A stretch of 64,000 nucleotides of DNA from assembly GCA_930367215.1 (NCBI GenBank), contig OV884059.1:241055803-241119802 (forward strand). Direction: 5' to 3'. A program made the position numbers and the translations under genes. The notes under the pieces were generated by a model, which was not told the origin of the DNA, made no database searches, and saw only the letters and a program-made list of their open reading frames with translations. Of the stretch, positions 62,463-64,000 are shown one piece after another (position 1 is the first letter of the stretch; each line of letters opens with the position of its first letter). The stretch is from Pollenia angustigena. Taxonomy: Eukaryota; Arthropoda; Insecta; Diptera; Polleniidae.

Positions 62463-64000
62463 TTTTTTTTTTTTGTTTTATTTAATTGTTTTCCAATACA
62501 ACAAGATTTATAATCTTATAATTAAAGTAAAGGATTTTTATATATTTTAATAAGTTTACTAGATTATAATAAAAATAAAGGAAAAATTAAAAAAAAAAAA
62601 TTTTTAAAATTAATTATACAAAAATTAATAAAAATAAATAAAAATAACAAAAACATGAAGAATCAAAAATCAAAGTAGAAAAGTGTTATTTTGCGTAATA
62701 CTTGAAGAGTTCTTTTTTAAAGTGCAGAGCGTTGCTTATAAGCTGAATGGACGACGGTAGCGTGTTCCAAAGACGGACAGAATGAACATAAAATTGCCAC
62801 TCAGATATTAAACTTTGATGTCTGATGTGTATAATGTGATTTAATCTTCTAGAACGTGTAAATTGAATTTTCTCAAAAAGGTACGGTGGTTTACGGGTGT
62901 ATACAATTTTGTGTAATAGGATCAAGGTTCTTATTTTTAACAAATTATTTATTGTGACTCCATAGAGCTTTTCCGAATACTGAGAGATATGGTCATATTT
63001 TCTCAAATTACAAACATATCTCAGTATAGAGTTATACGTGGATGTAAGTTTTTTTAGACTTCGTAAGTCACAGCTGGCATATATTTCGCATCCATATAAT
63101 AATGTAGGTATTAAATAAGATTTCGCAAGTAGAATTCGAATATTAAGTGGAGTAATAGACTGGGTGTTCCAAAGAATTCGTAGCTTTGCAAAAGTTTTTC
63201 CAGCAGCAGCATTTATGTGGTCGGACCAGGTGAGTGTGCAATTAAAAGTGATACCAAGATTTTTAGCTGTACATACAGTTTCAATTTTTTGGTTATCAAG
63301 CATTATTAATGGTTCAACAGGTAACTTACAATTTTTCTTAGTTATCACCAAACATTTGGACTTCTTGGGATTTATACATAATCCATTTGTATTTGCCCAT
63401 TCATTAATGTGTTTAAGATCCGCATTCAGTTTTTCCACACAGTTATTTATCTCCATTAAGCCACTACTTATATAAAGTTGAACGTCGTCAGCGTACATGT
63501 GTACATTACAGTATTGTAGTGTTTTTTCCAAATCATTTATATAAAGTGTAAAAAGTAATGGCCCAAGTATTGATCCTTGTGGCACGCCTTTCAAAACAGG
63601 TAACGAGCGAGATGTTTTATTATTTTTGAAAACAGATTGACTTCGGCCTGATAAATACGATGACATTAAACGTGTTGATAAGGAGGAGAAATTAAAAATT
63701 TTTTGCAGCTTAAAGCAGAGGACTTCATGGTCCACAGTGTCAAATGCCTTAGAATGGTCCAGCAGAACAAGGAATGAAATATTGCCATCATCAAGTTTAC
63801 TGCGTATTTCTTCAGATACGTTAATTAGTGCGGTTATACAGCTGTGACTGCGTCGGAATCCTGATTGTATTTTTGCAAATAACCCGTTATTATTAACATA
63901 TTTAATAATTTGCTGATATAGTAATCGTTCAAACACTTTTGATAAGAATGGCAAAATAGCAATTGGGCGATATTCTTTGTTTGATTTTAAGATGGGTATA
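62463..64000 (-). mobile_element. Non-LTR retrotransposon (LINE), 3' part
   Basis: On the minus strand the reverse-transcriptase frame is followed by about 200 bp of AT-rich 3' untranslated sequence, an AATAAA signal (62478-62483) and an A tract of 12 (62463-62474). This is the normal 3' end of a LINE. The 5' part, including any endonuclease, lies beyond the window. Confidence 0.85.
62686..64000 (-). CDS. LINE reverse transcriptase, partial (5' end outside window)
   Basis: This is an RNA-dependent DNA polymerase copying LINE RNA at the target site. The frame is open from the window edge to a TAA-type stop at 62686, at least 437 residues, with no internal stop. Motifs in order: SNKEYRPIAILPFLSKVFER; QSGFRRSHSCITALINV; FLVLLDHSKAFDTVDHEVL with the first catalytic aspartate; VLKGVPQGSILGPLLFTLYI NDL; VHMYADDVQLYIS with the YADD pair; GLCINPKKSKCLVI; and KNLGITFNCTLTWSDHI. 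The C-terminal region ends VRLWNTLPSS...HFKKELFKYY, as in CR1/L2-like clades of the Jockey group. No RNase H domain follows. I did not assume a start codon; the frame continues upstream. It could belong to an active copy, but the missing 5' part prevents a decision. Confidence 0.9.
   Translation of the reverse strand, partial: IPILKSNKEYRPIAILPFLSKVFERLLYQQIIKYVNNNGLFAKIQSGFRRSHSCITALINVSEEIRSKLDDGNISFLVLLDHSKAFDTVDHEVLCFKLQKIFNFSSLSTRLMSSYLSGRSQSVFKNNKTSRSLPVLKGVPQGSILGPLLFTLYINDLEKTLQYCNVHMYADDVQLYISSGLMEINNCVEKLNADLKHINEWANTNGLCINPKKSKCLVITKKNCKLPVEPLIMLDNQKIETVCTAKNLGITFNCTLTWSDHINAAAGKTFAKLRILWNTQSITPLNIRILLAKSYLIPTLLYGCEIYASCDLRSLKKLTSTYNSILRYVCNLRKYDHISQYSEKLYGVTINNLLKIRTLILLHKIVYTRKPPYLFEKIQFTRSRRLNHIIHIRHQSLISEWQFYVHSVRLWNTLPSSIQLISNALHFKKELFKYYAK

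Overview
The window looks like a gene-poor, transposon-packed interval of a higher dipteran genome, possibly a calyptrate fly; this is inferred. The sequence is strongly AT-rich. It carries decayed mariner transposases of a type common in insects, several hAT families with 8-bp target duplications, mini-me/HINE-like elements with (GTCY)n tracts known from Diptera, tRNA-derived SINEs, and a non-LTR reverse transcriptase. I found no convincing host protein-coding gene, rRNA or canonical tRNA. Most short open frames lie in repeats or in AT-rich DNA.

Layout. 1-3.4 kb: a TA-flanked inverted-repeat element with a second hairpin element inside it. 3.4-5.9 kb: a mariner split by a HINE-like insertion (itself holding a MITE and a 186-bp minisatellite), abutted by a SINE. 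7.7-10.4 kb: nested fold-back DNA with GC-rich hairpin repeats. 10.9-20.9 kb: hairpin elements and MITEs, ending in a 2-kb hAT relic that holds three younger insertions. 21-32 kb: HINE-like units, a 593-bp MITE whose empty site can be read from the neighbouring copy, a recurrent repeat with a hammerhead-like core, and a MITE-in-hAT-in-MITE nest. 33.0-34.7 kb: a full-length but dead hAT transposon with perfect target duplications. 35.9-36.8 kb: an internally deleted mariner with DD41D-type spacing. 37.4-44.3 kb: two palindromic tRNA-headed retroposons, another hAT copy, and a 4.2-kb giant inverted repeat. 45-50 kb: a gypsy integrase relic, a complete fold-back element with a 9-bp duplication, and a 1-kb hAT element. 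50-58 kb: scattered MITEs and a third copy of the TATCGATA-rich hAT family. 59.6-61 kb: a ZMYM1-like hAT pseudogene. 62.5-64 kb: the 3' end of a LINE with an open reverse-transcriptase frame running off the window.

The most unusual objects are two roughly 1-kb retroposons at 37398-38406 and 43231-44178. Each has two opposed tRNA-like heads and a 14- or 15-bp target duplication. They share the same complex internal order, and the two arms within a copy are more alike than arms of different copies. Second are the fold-back elements built from about 82-bp GC-rich hairpin units arranged as direct units, linker, inverted units.

The elements do not form a working pathway. The autonomous enzymes seen (mariner, three hAT types, gypsy integrase) are all broken. 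Only the terminal LINE frame is intact as far as it is visible. Boundaries rest on reading inverted repeats and target duplications by eye and may be off by a few bases.
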